Assembly (NCBI GenBank): GCA_020722405.1
Contig: DYKW01000100.1
Span: 1-6,772, forward strand
DNA length: 6,772 nt
Reading direction: 5' to 3'
Source: Anaerolinea thermophila
GTDB lineage: Bacteria > Chloroflexota > Anaerolineae > Anaerolineales > DRKV01
Numbering within the stretch: position 1 is the first letter of the stretch; each line of letters opens with the position of its first letter. Below are positions 1-6,675 of this stretch, piece after piece. The translations under genes and the position numbers were made by a program. A model generated the notes under the pieces. That model had not been told where the DNA came from and made no database searches. It saw only the letters and a program-made list of their open reading frames with translations.

Positions 1-70
1 AGTCGCCCATAATTTTCTCGCCAATCCTTAAGCCTTAATAGTTTCATAAACCTAAGCGGTCAAGCGCAGC

Positions 71-337
71 CTAGAATTTATAGGCCAGAGCGAGTCCTCC
101 CGGCGAAGGCAGGAGAGTAAGTTTAGCGTTCTTGGCATAGCTCCCTGCCACATCCCTCCCGACCAGCGTACCTATAGCGGCTGAGGCCAGCACATCAGAA
201 GCCCAATGTTTGTCTGCGTAAATGCGCTGTGCGGCCACGCCAGAGGCCAGCAGAAAAGCAAGTTCATAGCCTCTATTACCGAATAGTTTGCGGCCGCAGA
301 ATCTGATCGCCGCGGTTTTTACTTCGCTGTTTCCAGT
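71..337 (-). pseudogene. C-terminal remnant of a second PAP2-family phosphatase
   Basis: The minus strand is open from just after two tandem TGA codons (338-343) to a TAG at 71-73, giving 88 residues with no plausible start codon or ribosome binding site. Around 40 to 60 residues in there is a PAP2 third catalytic motif, QRIYADKHWASDV, fitting the family pattern (S)R-x5-H-x3-D with the phosphate-binding Arg, the His and the final Asp present. The C-terminus, LTLLPSPGGLALAYKF, closely parallels LTLLPYPNGAQLALRF at the end of the intact PAP2 at 5835-6656, so the two are homologues. By alignment with that protein the fragment begins shortly after the position of the PSGHT motif. The first and second catalytic motifs, signal peptide and N-terminal membrane segments are therefore missing. 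GC content is high, like the intact PAP2 and unlike the adjacent RND operon. It is very probably non-functional. Similarity to PAP2 is seen in the sequence; truncation by a rearrangement is inferred. Confidence 0.85.
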
Positions 338-391
338 TCATCACTGTACAAGACCGCGAAAATTCTAACATCCGGAAAAAGCAATTTCTTA
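338..391. other. Spacer and probable 3' junction of the efflux operon
   Basis: These 54 bases separate the RND permease stop codon from the open frame of the PAP2 remnant. They are AT-rich at the permease end and become GC-rich toward the remnant. I see no stem followed by a T-run that would make a convincing terminator for the pump operon. The only inverted match is a 6-base pair with a long loop (CGCGGT at 311-316 and ACCGCG at 353-358), too weak to call. The boundary between acquired and older DNA probably lies in this stretch or just inside the remnant. Confidence 0.4.
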
Positions 392-3300
392 TCATTTATT
401 CATTGGCAAGAACTTGTCCCTTGCCGCTTTATCAATAAAAAATAGATACATGCATGGTGTTACGATAAGAGAGAAAAACATCGAGCCCATCAAACCGAAT
501 ATGACAGCCACGGCAAAAGGTTGCAGCATTTCTCCGCCGTTTCCAAATCGGAGTGCCATGGGAAGAAAACCGCCGATTGTTGTTATGGATGTTATCAGAA
601 TGGGCCTTATTCGCACCGTTCCTGCCTTAATAAGGCTATTCCGTATCGAAAAGCCCTTTTTTTTATACTGTTCGACAAAATCAACCACCAAAATACCATT
701 ATTAACAACAATTCCCAGAGAGGTGATCATTCCGATAAAGGTTGAAACATTAAAGGATATCCGGGTCAGTACTAAGCCGAATACAACAAAGGATAGTGAA
801 AAAATAGTTCCGATAAAAATGACTAGCGCGATTTTATAATCCCTGAATTCCAATAACAGCAGCGAAAAAACCAGAAACCCTGAAAGACAGAGGATAAAAA
901 TGAGTTGCTGAAATGATTTTTGCTGGGTCTTCCAATCCCCGCCGATATTCACGTTCACCCCACTTGGCAGGGGCAGAGTATCAATGGCATTCTGTAAGGC
1001 CCGAACATTTTTACGCATATCTCCGGACTTTGTTTTGACGTCAATATTAATGATCGGGGTGCCATTCTCATGATAGATATTACTCGGTGAGTTGATCACC
1101 TTGATGTTAGCCACGGCGGAAAGAGGCAGATATTTTCCGGAGTTCGTGAAAATGGGCAGTGAGGGTATTTGTTCCAGGTATTGTTTATACGTTTTCGGAT
1201 AATTGAGACGGACATTAATCCGCTCTACGCCCTTTATAACTTCGGTGGCAATGGCTCCAGCCAATGCGATTTTAATCTGTGCGGAAACCTCCGCTTCGGT
1301 CAATCCGGCCCTGACTAGGGCTTCCTTACGAAACTCAATCCTGAACTCTGGAGAATTATGCGGCAGTTTCCCCTTTATCTTCTGGATGTATGGGACTTTA
1401 TCAAGAGCTGCTTTGACGGTAGAAAAAGCGTCAACAAGCTTATTTTGGTCATTGCCGGTCAATTTTATGATGATTGCATTCTGGCGTCCACTCATATCAA
1501 TAAAACGATCCGGGAGAATTTGGTGCAGATCCACATTCAGTTCAGGATATACCCTTGCCAGTTCACTCTCAAGTTTATCCATAACATCAAAAATTGAAAT
1601 AGATCTCTGTCCTTGAACCGGTTGAGGGTGCATATAGAAATGTGCCTCATTGGGTCTGACAGCCTCATCGCCTGTCTGGCGGGAGTAGGTTTTTATTTCC
1701 GGGATTGACCGGATTACTTTTTCCACGCCATCTACGATGCGCCCCATTTCTTCGAGGGATGTTCCCGGGGCGGAGTCCATATCCATAATAAAGGTTCCTT
1801 CATCCCATACCGGCAGAAAACTGGTCGGCAGTCTGAAGAACATAACCACGGCGGCACCTGCCATGAGGATGCTGATGAGGGCAATGATTCCAGGTCGCTT
1901 AAGCGTTGCTGTCAGGATAATTTTATAGGTACGTTGTAGAAACCCGTCTTTCAAAGCATCTTGAACCGGGCCGCTATTTTTACCAAAAAAATGCAGCGCC
2001 ATGATGGGAATAAAAACGATCGCCAAGATAAACGAAAGGGTTAAGGAGATTGCGATAGTGGCCGATGAGGCATTAAAAAAGAAGCCGGAAACCCCGTCCA
2101 GCATAATCATCGGGATGAATACTGCGATGGTAGTCAGAGTCGAAGTAAGAAGCGGTGTGATGACTTCTGCCGTCCCGTCAATGATTGCAGTTTTGGTATC
2201 CATTCCCTTGTCGAAATAGCGGGAGATATTTTCAACCACCACACTCGCATTATCCACCAGTATTCCAACAGCCGCTGTCAATCCACCCAGAGTCATTATA
2301 TTTAAACTCAAACCTAGGATTTTCATCACCAAAAGGGTGATCATTAAGGTCAGGGGCATAAAGATAATCAGGGGCAGAGAGGTTCTCAGCCGTTTGAGGA
2401 AAAGTAAGACGACCAATGAAATAATAGCGATGCCGGTCAGAAGATTAAACGCTACACCGTGGATGGATTTTTGCACAAATTCCGACAGGTCGTACCACTT
2501 GGATATATGCATCTCTGGGGGAAGTATAGTTTGTAGCTTTGCCAACACGGCTGTGACATCCCTGGACACATTTATCACATTGGCGTCAGGATGTTTAGTG
2601 ATATTAAACAAAACGGCGGGATGCCCGTCTGTTGAAGTAGAGATCGCCTTGGTGGTTGTCCCATTTATGACCCGAGCAACCTGGTTCAGATAAACAGGGG
2701 TTCCAGAACTATGTCCGATAATGATGTTTTCTATGTCGGAAGCACCCTTTAGCTGATAATCTGAAATCCCCAGGAACAGCTTATATTCTTCTGTTACCGT
2801 ACCCAAGAAAACAATCTTGTTAGAATTTCTGATTGCCTCGATTATTTTCAGCGGGCTCAAATGATATTGAGCCATTTTTTCAGGCTGGAGAATAATCTTA
2901 TATTCAGCGTCGACACCTCCGATCACCTCCACTTTGTCAACGCCCGCGATCCTCTCAAGAACTGGTTTGATCTCTTTAAGGGCATATTTCCTGAGCGACA
3001 AAAGAGAAGCTTTGTCTGAATAAATGCTGAAACCTGCGACTGGAAAGGCGCTGGTTGTCATCCGGGTTATTTCCAATATAGTGTCCAGCGGAAGCAGCGC
3101 TTTGATTTCCCCAGACTTGGAAAGCACGGACTGGTAGGCCTGGTTGAGATCGGTACCCCAGTTGAAAGTTAACTGTAACTTAGAGGACCCCTGGAAGGTT
3201 TCGGATTTAATAGTTTTAATTCCGGAAATGGAATGTAACCCGTCCTCAAGGGGCTTGGTGACAAGCATCTCCATATCTTTTAACGGTGCGAATCCTCGGT

Positions 3301-3451
3301 CTGCCCTTATGATCATTTGCGGAAAAACAACTTTAGGGAAAACCGACTGGCTCAATGTCAGGAGGGAATATCCTCCCAGCAGGGTCAGAATAAAGATAAT
3401 GAATGTGATCGCCGTTTTATTTTCAAGAACGGCCGCGACAATTTTTTTCAT
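392..3451 (-). CDS. RND efflux transporter permease (AcrB/CusA-type superfamily)
   Basis: This is the inner-membrane, proton-driven pump of a tripartite efflux system. At 1019 residues it is full length for the family. It has the duplicated RND plan: TM1 at about 13-33, a large periplasmic loop to about 330, TM2-TM6 at about 333-487, TM7 at about 520-540, a second loop to about 845, and TM8-TM12 at about 848-1003. TM4 carries GILVDNASVVVEN (Asp400, Asn401), where AcrB has Asp407-Asp408. TM10 carries GIVVNNGILVVDF (Asn917), where AcrB has Lys940. FLPVWDEG at about 545-552 is the usual start of the second periplasmic half. The ATG overlaps the adaptor stop as ATGA, with GGGTGGA (3458-3464) six bases upstream as a ribosome binding site. 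It is the last gene of the pump operon. Family assignment is firm. Whether it exports drugs, metals, lipids or solvents cannot be decided; the VDN/VNN pair is common in uncharacterised HAE-like pumps. Confidence 0.95.
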   Translation of the reverse strand: MKKIVAAVLENKTAITFIIFILTLLGGYSLLTLSQSVFPKVVFPQMIIRADRGFAPLKDMEMLVTKPLEDGLHSISGIKTIKSETFQGSSKLQLTFNWGTDLNQAYQSVLSKSGEIKALLPLDTILEITRMTTSAFPVAGFSIYSDKASLLSLRKYALKEIKPVLERIAGVDKVEVIGGVDAEYKIILQPEKMAQYHLSPLKIIEAIRNSNKIVFLGTVTEEYKLFLGISDYQLKGASDIENIIIGHSSGTPVYLNQVARVINGTTTKAISTSTDGHPAVLFNITKHPDANVINVSRDVTAVLAKLQTILPPEMHISKWYDLSEFVQKSIHGVAFNLLTGIAIISLVVLLFLKRLRTSLPLIIFMPLTLMITLLVMKILGLSLNIMTLGGLTAAVGILVDNASVVVENISRYFDKGMDTKTAIIDGTAEVITPLLTSTLTTIAVFIPMIMLDGVSGFFFNASSATIAISLTLSFILAIVFIPIMALHFFGKNSGPVQDALKDGFLQRTYKIILTATLKRPGIIALISILMAGAAVVMFFRLPTSFLPVWDEGTFIMDMDSAPGTSLEEMGRIVDGVEKVIRSIPEIKTYSRQTGDEAVRPNEAHFYMHPQPVQGQRSISIFDVMDKLESELARVYPELNVDLHQILPDRFIDMSGRQNAIIIKLTGNDQNKLVDAFSTVKAALDKVPYIQKIKGKLPHNSPEFRIEFRKEALVRAGLTEAEVSAQIKIALAGAIATEVIKGVERINVRLNYPKTYKQYLEQIPSLPIFTNSGKYLPLSAVANIKVINSPSNIYHENGTPIINIDVKTKSGDMRKNVRALQNAIDTLPLPSGVNVNIGGDWKTQQKSFQQLIFILCLSGFLVFSLLLLEFRDYKIALVIFIGTIFSLSFVVFGLVLTRISFNVSTFIGMITSLGIVVNNGILVVDFVEQYKKKGFSIRNSLIKAGTVRIRPILITSITTIGGFLPMALRFGNGGEMLQPFAVAVIFGLMGSMFFSLIVTPCMYLFFIDKAARDKFLPMNK

Positions 3452-4311
3452 TGCTTTTCCACCCGAACTCCCATGCCGTCGGTAAGTTCATAATTCCCCA
3501 TAATGGCAACTGATTCTCCGATTTTGACACCCTTTTTTATTTCAATCAAAGTGTCCGTCCGAATCCCTGTTTCAACGACCCGACTTTCAGCCTTGCCTGC
3601 TGAGATCACAAATACAATGTGTTCATCCTCTTTAGTGAGAATAGCTTCGCGGGGTATTGCCGGCGCCGTTTTCTCGGAAACATGGAGAGTGACCTTGCAG
3701 ACACTTCCAGGATAAAGATTCGGGGTTTTGAGGGGAGCAATGGCGCGAAAAGTCCCGGTTTCCGGATCAGTTAATGGCACGACGGCATCTATTGCTGTTG
3801 TGTACTCTTGCCCTTTTTCTATGATGGTGATAGGTGTCCCTTTTTTTACCTTGGATAGATATTCTCCCGGAATGTTCATCGAGATGTAGGCGTCTTCGGG
3901 AGAAAGGATCCTGAGCAAGGGCTGCCCGGCGACTACTATTTCTCCAGGGAAAAGATAAGTCTCAACCACATATCCGGAGGCCGGAGCTACAATGGTAATG
4001 TCCTTGAGGGATCTATTTCCTCCGCTGAGCAAGGCTTCAGCATTTTTTGTTCTGATGCTGGCAATCACATCGTTCTCTTTTACGTAAGCTCCCGGTCGAG
4101 TATTCAAGTAAATGATGCGCCCATCGTACTGGGAAGAGACCTTCAGGTCCAGCGAGGCTTTGACCTCACCCATGACCGGGATATTCTCTTTCAGGGAATG
4201 CAAGCTGACCTCTTGCACCACAACAGGCATGCCCGGTTCTCCGCCTGCTTTTGCCGATAAGGGGAGGCAGAGTACCAATAAAAATATTACAAGCAGATGG
4301 TTTTTTTTCAT
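3448..4311 (-). CDS. RND periplasmic adaptor (membrane fusion protein), short form without helical hairpin
   Basis: This periplasmic subunit bridges the RND permease and the outer membrane channel. Its 287 residues start with a Sec signal peptide (positive MKKNH, hydrophobic core 6-18, likely cleavage after AKA at 20-22). Cys15 lies inside the hydrophobic core and is not a lipobox, so no lipid anchor is predicted. Two biotinyl/lipoyl-like half motifs are visible at about 63-86 (DGRII..RPGAYVKENDVIASI) and 106-135 (ITIVAPASGYVVE..PGEIVVAGQPLLRI). A beta-barrel domain follows at about 140-215, with LYPGSVCKVTL near its end. A membrane-proximal domain begins near IPREAIL (219-225). Only about 20 residues link the lipoyl halves, so the alpha-helical hairpin that normally contacts TolC is absent; usual RND adaptors are near 350-400 residues. 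The ATG overlaps the TolC-family stop as ATGA and has a strong GGGGAGGTG site six bases upstream. Family is confident; partner contacts are inferred from the operon. Confidence 0.92.
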   Translation of the reverse strand: MKKNHLLVIFLLVLCLPLSAKAGGEPGMPVVVQEVSLHSLKENIPVMGEVKASLDLKVSSQYDGRIIYLNTRPGAYVKENDVIASIRTKNAEALLSGGNRSLKDITIVAPASGYVVETYLFPGEIVVAGQPLLRILSPEDAYISMNIPGEYLSKVKKGTPITIIEKGQEYTTAIDAVVPLTDPETGTFRAIAPLKTPNLYPGSVCKVTLHVSEKTAPAIPREAILTKEDEHIVFVISAGKAESRVVETGIRTDTLIEIKKGVKIGESVAIMGNYELTDGMGVRVEKQ

Positions 4312-5537
4312 TGAACACCTCCCCGGTAATAATCAATTTCTGCAATCAGAATCATATAATCGTAAAAAACTTTGTTCATCTGGAACTCCGCATCGATGGT
4401 GTCCCTATGGGTGTTGATGAGGTCCGATTCGCTTATCAGCCCTGATTCATATTCACTTTTTGCTAATTGGAGTGTTTGCAGTTGATGGGTGTATGCCTTT
4501 TGGTACTCCATAAACAATGTTCTACAGAGACCCGCCCGTTCGTAAATCTGATAGATTCGATCAATAACCTCTTTGATTTTTTGTCTGAGCTCTGTTTGTT
4601 TTCTTTCTGCCAAGGCTGTTTTATTTGCATTGCTATACTTTGCTCTTCCCATATCCAGGAGAGGAAATGAAAGCACGAGATGAAAATCAACCCCGTCATT
4701 ATTTATGGGCCATTCCTGTTGGTAGCCGATACCGACCGACACAACCGGCAGCATGTCTGTCCATGGACTATGGACAGATTCTGCAAGGGCTTGCTGTTCA
4801 AAGGTCATGCCTAGAATTTCAGGGGCGTTTTTCAATACATTGGCTATAACCAGTGAACGGTCGGGAAGTGGAATAAACTCCTTTTCACAATCAGCAAATT
4901 TTATTCCAAGTGGATCTGGGATGTTTATCAGCTGTAGTAAGGCCGAGCGTGTCTGAGCTATTTCGCCTTGCTTTATGAGAATTTGGTTTCTGATGGTGTT
5001 TATCTGATCATCAATACGAGAAAGATCGCTATCCAGTTTTATTTGGGCGGAAACGAGTTTTTCAATTATTGACCGTTGCTGCTTCAGCAATTCCAGGCCT
5101 TTTTGTAAAACAATCACATCCTGTTTCAACTGCATTAGTTTGTAGTAGCCTTCTTTCACTTGGTAGACCAAAAGGGCTTCAACCATGGCTTTATGTTCTT
5201 GAGTAGCTTTGAACATTAAGGTCATGGATTTACCGGAGTCCTTTGCCAAGGCGGACAGATCCCAGGACAAATCCACTGAATCCTTTAATGTATGTACCCC
5301 CAACAGACGTTCGTAATCACTATTAAGGCTGACGATCGGAAGCGTGTCCGCCCTGCTGCGCTTGATATCGATGGATCGTTCGTGTATGTTTTGTTTCTCA
5401 AATTCTATTCTGAGGCTTGATCCCTTGGCTATCGCAATGCTCTTTTCTAATGTCAGAAGGTCTTGCGCCATGGAAATTCCAGGAGTTATGGATAATAAAA
5501 TCCATACTAAGATGATTAAGCGAAATTTGTAATGCAT
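4308..5537 (-). CDS. TolC-family outer membrane efflux protein
   Basis: This is the outer membrane channel of the efflux system. I choose the ATG at 5537, giving 409 residues, because it starts a proper Sec signal peptide (MHYKFR, hydrophobic 7-20, likely cleavage after SMA near 24) and is preceded by AAGGA. An in-frame ATG at 5609 would add 24 residues that lie within the upstream PepSY gene and has no ribosome binding site. No lipobox Cys is present. The protein shows the duplicated OEP pattern. The first repeat has an opening helix at 28-62, beta strands at about 66-78 and 87-94, then long helices at 100-205. The second repeat has a helix at about 226-255, strands at about 263-275 and 284-293, and helices from 300 to 404. 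Low-GC codons contrast with the PAP2 genes. It is the first gene of the pump operon, 16 bases after the PepSY stop, with ATGA overlap to the adaptor. The substrate is unknown. Confidence 0.92.
   Translation of the reverse strand: MHYKFRLIILVWILLSITPGISMAQDLLTLEKSIAIAKGSSLRIEFEKQNIHERSIDIKRSRADTLPIVSLNSDYERLLGVHTLKDSVDLSWDLSALAKDSGKSMTLMFKATQEHKAMVEALLVYQVKEGYYKLMQLKQDVIVLQKGLELLKQQRSIIEKLVSAQIKLDSDLSRIDDQINTIRNQILIKQGEIAQTRSALLQLINIPDPLGIKFADCEKEFIPLPDRSLVIANVLKNAPEILGMTFEQQALAESVHSPWTDMLPVVSVGIGYQQEWPINNDGVDFHLVLSFPLLDMGRAKYSNANKTALAERKQTELRQKIKEVIDRIYQIYERAGLCRTLFMEYQKAYTHQLQTLQLAKSEYESGLISESDLINTHRDTIDAEFQMNKVFYDYMILIAEIDYYRGGVQ
4316..4324 (-). promoter_or_regulatory. Strong Shine-Dalgarno for the adaptor gene
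   Basis: GGGGAGGTG on the minus strand lies inside the last codons of the TolC-family gene, with six bases between its GGAGG core and the adaptor ATG. Together with the ATGA overlap this fixes the adaptor start and suggests coupled but efficient re-initiation. Confidence 0.8.
4756..4778. repeat. Perfect 9-bp inverted repeat inside the TolC-family gene
   Basis: TCTGTCCAT (4756-4764) and ATGGACAGA (4770-4778) are exact reverse complements separated by five bases. The pair could form a stable hairpin in DNA or mRNA. It encodes part of ESVHSPWTD in the TolC-family protein (about residues 253-261), so it may simply be chance within coding sequence. No T-run follows, so it is not a rho-independent terminator. 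Confidence 0.6.
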
Positions 5538-5539
5538 AG

Positions 5540-5544
5540 TCCTT
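5540..5544 (-). promoter_or_regulatory. Likely Shine-Dalgarno deciding the TolC-family start
   Basis: AAGGA on the minus strand lies two bases before the ATG at 5537, within GTGGATAAGGACT. The spacing is tight. It is still the only purine-rich site among the three in-frame ATG candidates (5609, 5570, 5537), and it agrees with the signal peptide beginning at 5537. Confidence 0.5.
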
Positions 5545-5553
5545 ATCCACAAA

Positions 5554-5820
5554 CTACGGGTAAAATGCATGGATAAGTTCAAGCCATTGTTGAAACCTAT
5601 CGGTGTCATAAAATTGTTTGCATCCGGCTTCTATCTCAAATGACCAGATCTTCACGCCGTTCTCGTCTTGAAATTCGGCGTCCTTCACGATGCCGCCTTT
5701 TACGCTCTCCAGCGCCGTCTTTTGCGCGACGGCCCGGCTTATAGTCTTGCCGCCCGCGGCAAAGGGCGGGGACATGCCGAACACTATAGTGAACGCCGCA
5801 ATTATAGTTTCTATTTTCAA
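5554..5820 (-). CDS. Small secreted PepSY-like protein, probably truncated or chimeric
   Basis: The 88-residue product starts with TTG (5818-5820). A strong AAAGGAGGAG abuts that codon, so the GGAGG core is only two bases away. Residues 1-22 form a short signal peptide (hydrophobic IIAAFTIVFGM, then AAGG). Residues 27-63 resemble the first half of a PepSY domain: ISRAVAQKTALESVKGGIVKDAEF, then a turn (DENGVK) and the strand IWSFEI. A PepSY unit normally continues with a further strand pair of the kind GK.YEV.VDA.TG. Here it changes to CKQFYDTDRFQQWLELIHAFYP and stops, and base composition falls at the same point. The C-terminal 25 or so residues are probably derived from the DNA that brought in the pump. 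PepSY domains are small periplasmic domains, often inhibitory or sensing; no function can be assigned here. It starts 14 bases after the PAP2 stop, suggesting co-transcription. It could be a functional minimal variant rather than a broken gene. Confidence 0.6.
   Translation of the reverse strand: MKIETIIAAFTIVFGMSPPFAAGGKTISRAVAQKTALESVKGGIVKDAEFQDENGVKIWSFEIEAGCKQFYDTDRFQQWLELIHAFYP
5600..5635. other. Probable 5' junction of the acquired efflux segment
   Basis: Within these bases the PepSY-like reading frame loses family resemblance, and the sequence shifts from GC-rich (toward 5650-5820) to AT-rich (toward the TolC-family gene). A 7-base CATCCGG at 5621-5627 also occurs in the same orientation at 369-375, near the other boundary. 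The exact breakpoint cannot be fixed by eye. Confidence 0.45.
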
Positions 5821-5834
5821 CTCCTCCTTTACTT

Positions 5835-6656
5835 TCAGAACCGCAAAGCCAGTTGCGCGCCGTTGGGATAGGGCAGCAGTGTAAGGTCCGCCGCCGGCGT
5901 CTTGTTGCGGTTCTTGGACGCCACCCAGGTACCTATGGACCAGCCGATGGCGCCGCCTAGTATCACCTCGGAAAGGTAATGCTTCCGGTCGTAAAGCCGC
6001 GACTCCGCCACACCCAGCGCCACGCCATATACCAGGGGAGTATGCCAGTAACCGAACTTTTCCCTCAGATCTATATCCAGTACCGACGCCAGAGCGAAAG
6101 CGGCAGAGGTGTGGCCCGAAGGGAAAGAATAGCGGTGCCAGGTGAACGGCCGGAACCTGCTCGGGGACTCCCCTTTATAGGGTAGTGCCCGGCCGGTCAT
6201 GTAACAAAGGGCCGGATTTATCATCAGCGCCGCGATCACGCTGGCCTCAGTGGCGTCCGCCGATATTTTCCGCATCGTCGGGCTGCCAAAGGCTAGGCCG
6301 CCCATATAAATGCCGGAAATGATCGGCACCTGCCAGACGGAATCCCCGAAATGCGTGGTGGCTAAACTGATATTTCTAAGGGAGTCCATCCGATGCGTAT
6401 CATAAAAATCCGCCACGGAATCATCAAGGAAAAGGGAAACCCCGGTAGCAGCCACTACCCCTCCGGCCAGGTACCACTGGTTCTTGCTCCAGGTCCCGGG
6501 CTTTTTAGGCAGTTCCTTAAGGTCGTCCCAAAACCGCTTGCCAAAGCCTACAGGGTCCGGCAGCGGCCTTTCGGCGCAGTAAGCTGGGAGTGCTGCCTGC
6601 GCCAGCAGAACTGCGGCGGAGATAACCGCGCAAAGAGCCTTGAAAGATGTTTTCAT
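5835..6656 (-). CDS. PAP2-superfamily (type 2 phosphatidic acid phosphatase-like) phosphatase
   Basis: The family hydrolyses lipid phosphates or pyrophosphates such as phosphatidate or undecaprenyl pyrophosphate, usually at the outer face of a membrane. The 273-residue protein has a signal peptide or first membrane segment (5-28, likely AYCA cleavage) and hydrophobic stretches at about 61-78, 107-124, 136-150, 207-217 and 231-245. Motif C2 is clear as SFPSGHTSAAFA (177-188), with His182. Motif C3 is SRLYDRKHYLSE (219-230), with Arg220 and His226, but the final acidic residue is Glu230 instead of Asp. Motif C1 (K-x6-RP) is poorly kept: TGRALP (154-159) has Leu158 for Arg and Cys151 where Lys is expected. 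The C-terminus LTLLPYPNGAQLALRF matches that of the remnant at 71-337. The ATG lacks a well-spaced ribosome binding site. It is GC-rich, first in the block, and followed closely by the PepSY-like gene. Family is confident; substrate and activity are uncertain. Confidence 0.88.
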   Translation of the reverse strand: MKTSFKALCAVISAAVLLAQAALPAYCAERPLPDPVGFGKRFWDDLKELPKKPGTWSKNQWYLAGGVVAATGVSLFLDDSVADFYDTHRMDSLRNISLATTHFGDSVWQVPIISGIYMGGLAFGSPTMRKISADATEASVIAALMINPALCYMTGRALPYKGESPSRFRPFTWHRYSFPSGHTSAAFALASVLDIDLREKFGYWHTPLVYGVALGVAESRLYDRKHYLSEVILGGAIGWSIGTWVASKNRNKTPAADLTLLPYPNGAQLALRF

Positions 6657-6675
6657 AATGTTGGATTTAATAGTG

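Noticed and set aside
311..358. CGCGGT / ACCGCG inverted pair as a terminator for the pump operon.
   Set aside because: Only six pairs with a 36-base loop and no following T-run on the minus strand.
330..391. Short minus-strand frame with LLFPDVRIFAVLYSDELETAK before the PAP2 remnant, considered as a small gene or the missing upstream PAP2 part.
   Set aside because: About two dozen codons, no ribosome binding site, and no resemblance to the PAP2 region expected there.
414..839. Plus-strand open frame of 141 codons and several similar plus-strand frames over 1203-4445.
   Set aside because: All lie antisense to the RND, adaptor or TolC-family genes. They have no ribosome binding site and no recognisable domain, and are best explained as shadows.
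5538..5609. 24-residue N-terminal extension of the TolC-family protein from the ATG at 5609.
   Set aside because: It would bury the signal peptide, overlaps the PepSY-like gene, and has no ribosome binding site. The ATG at 5537 fits better.
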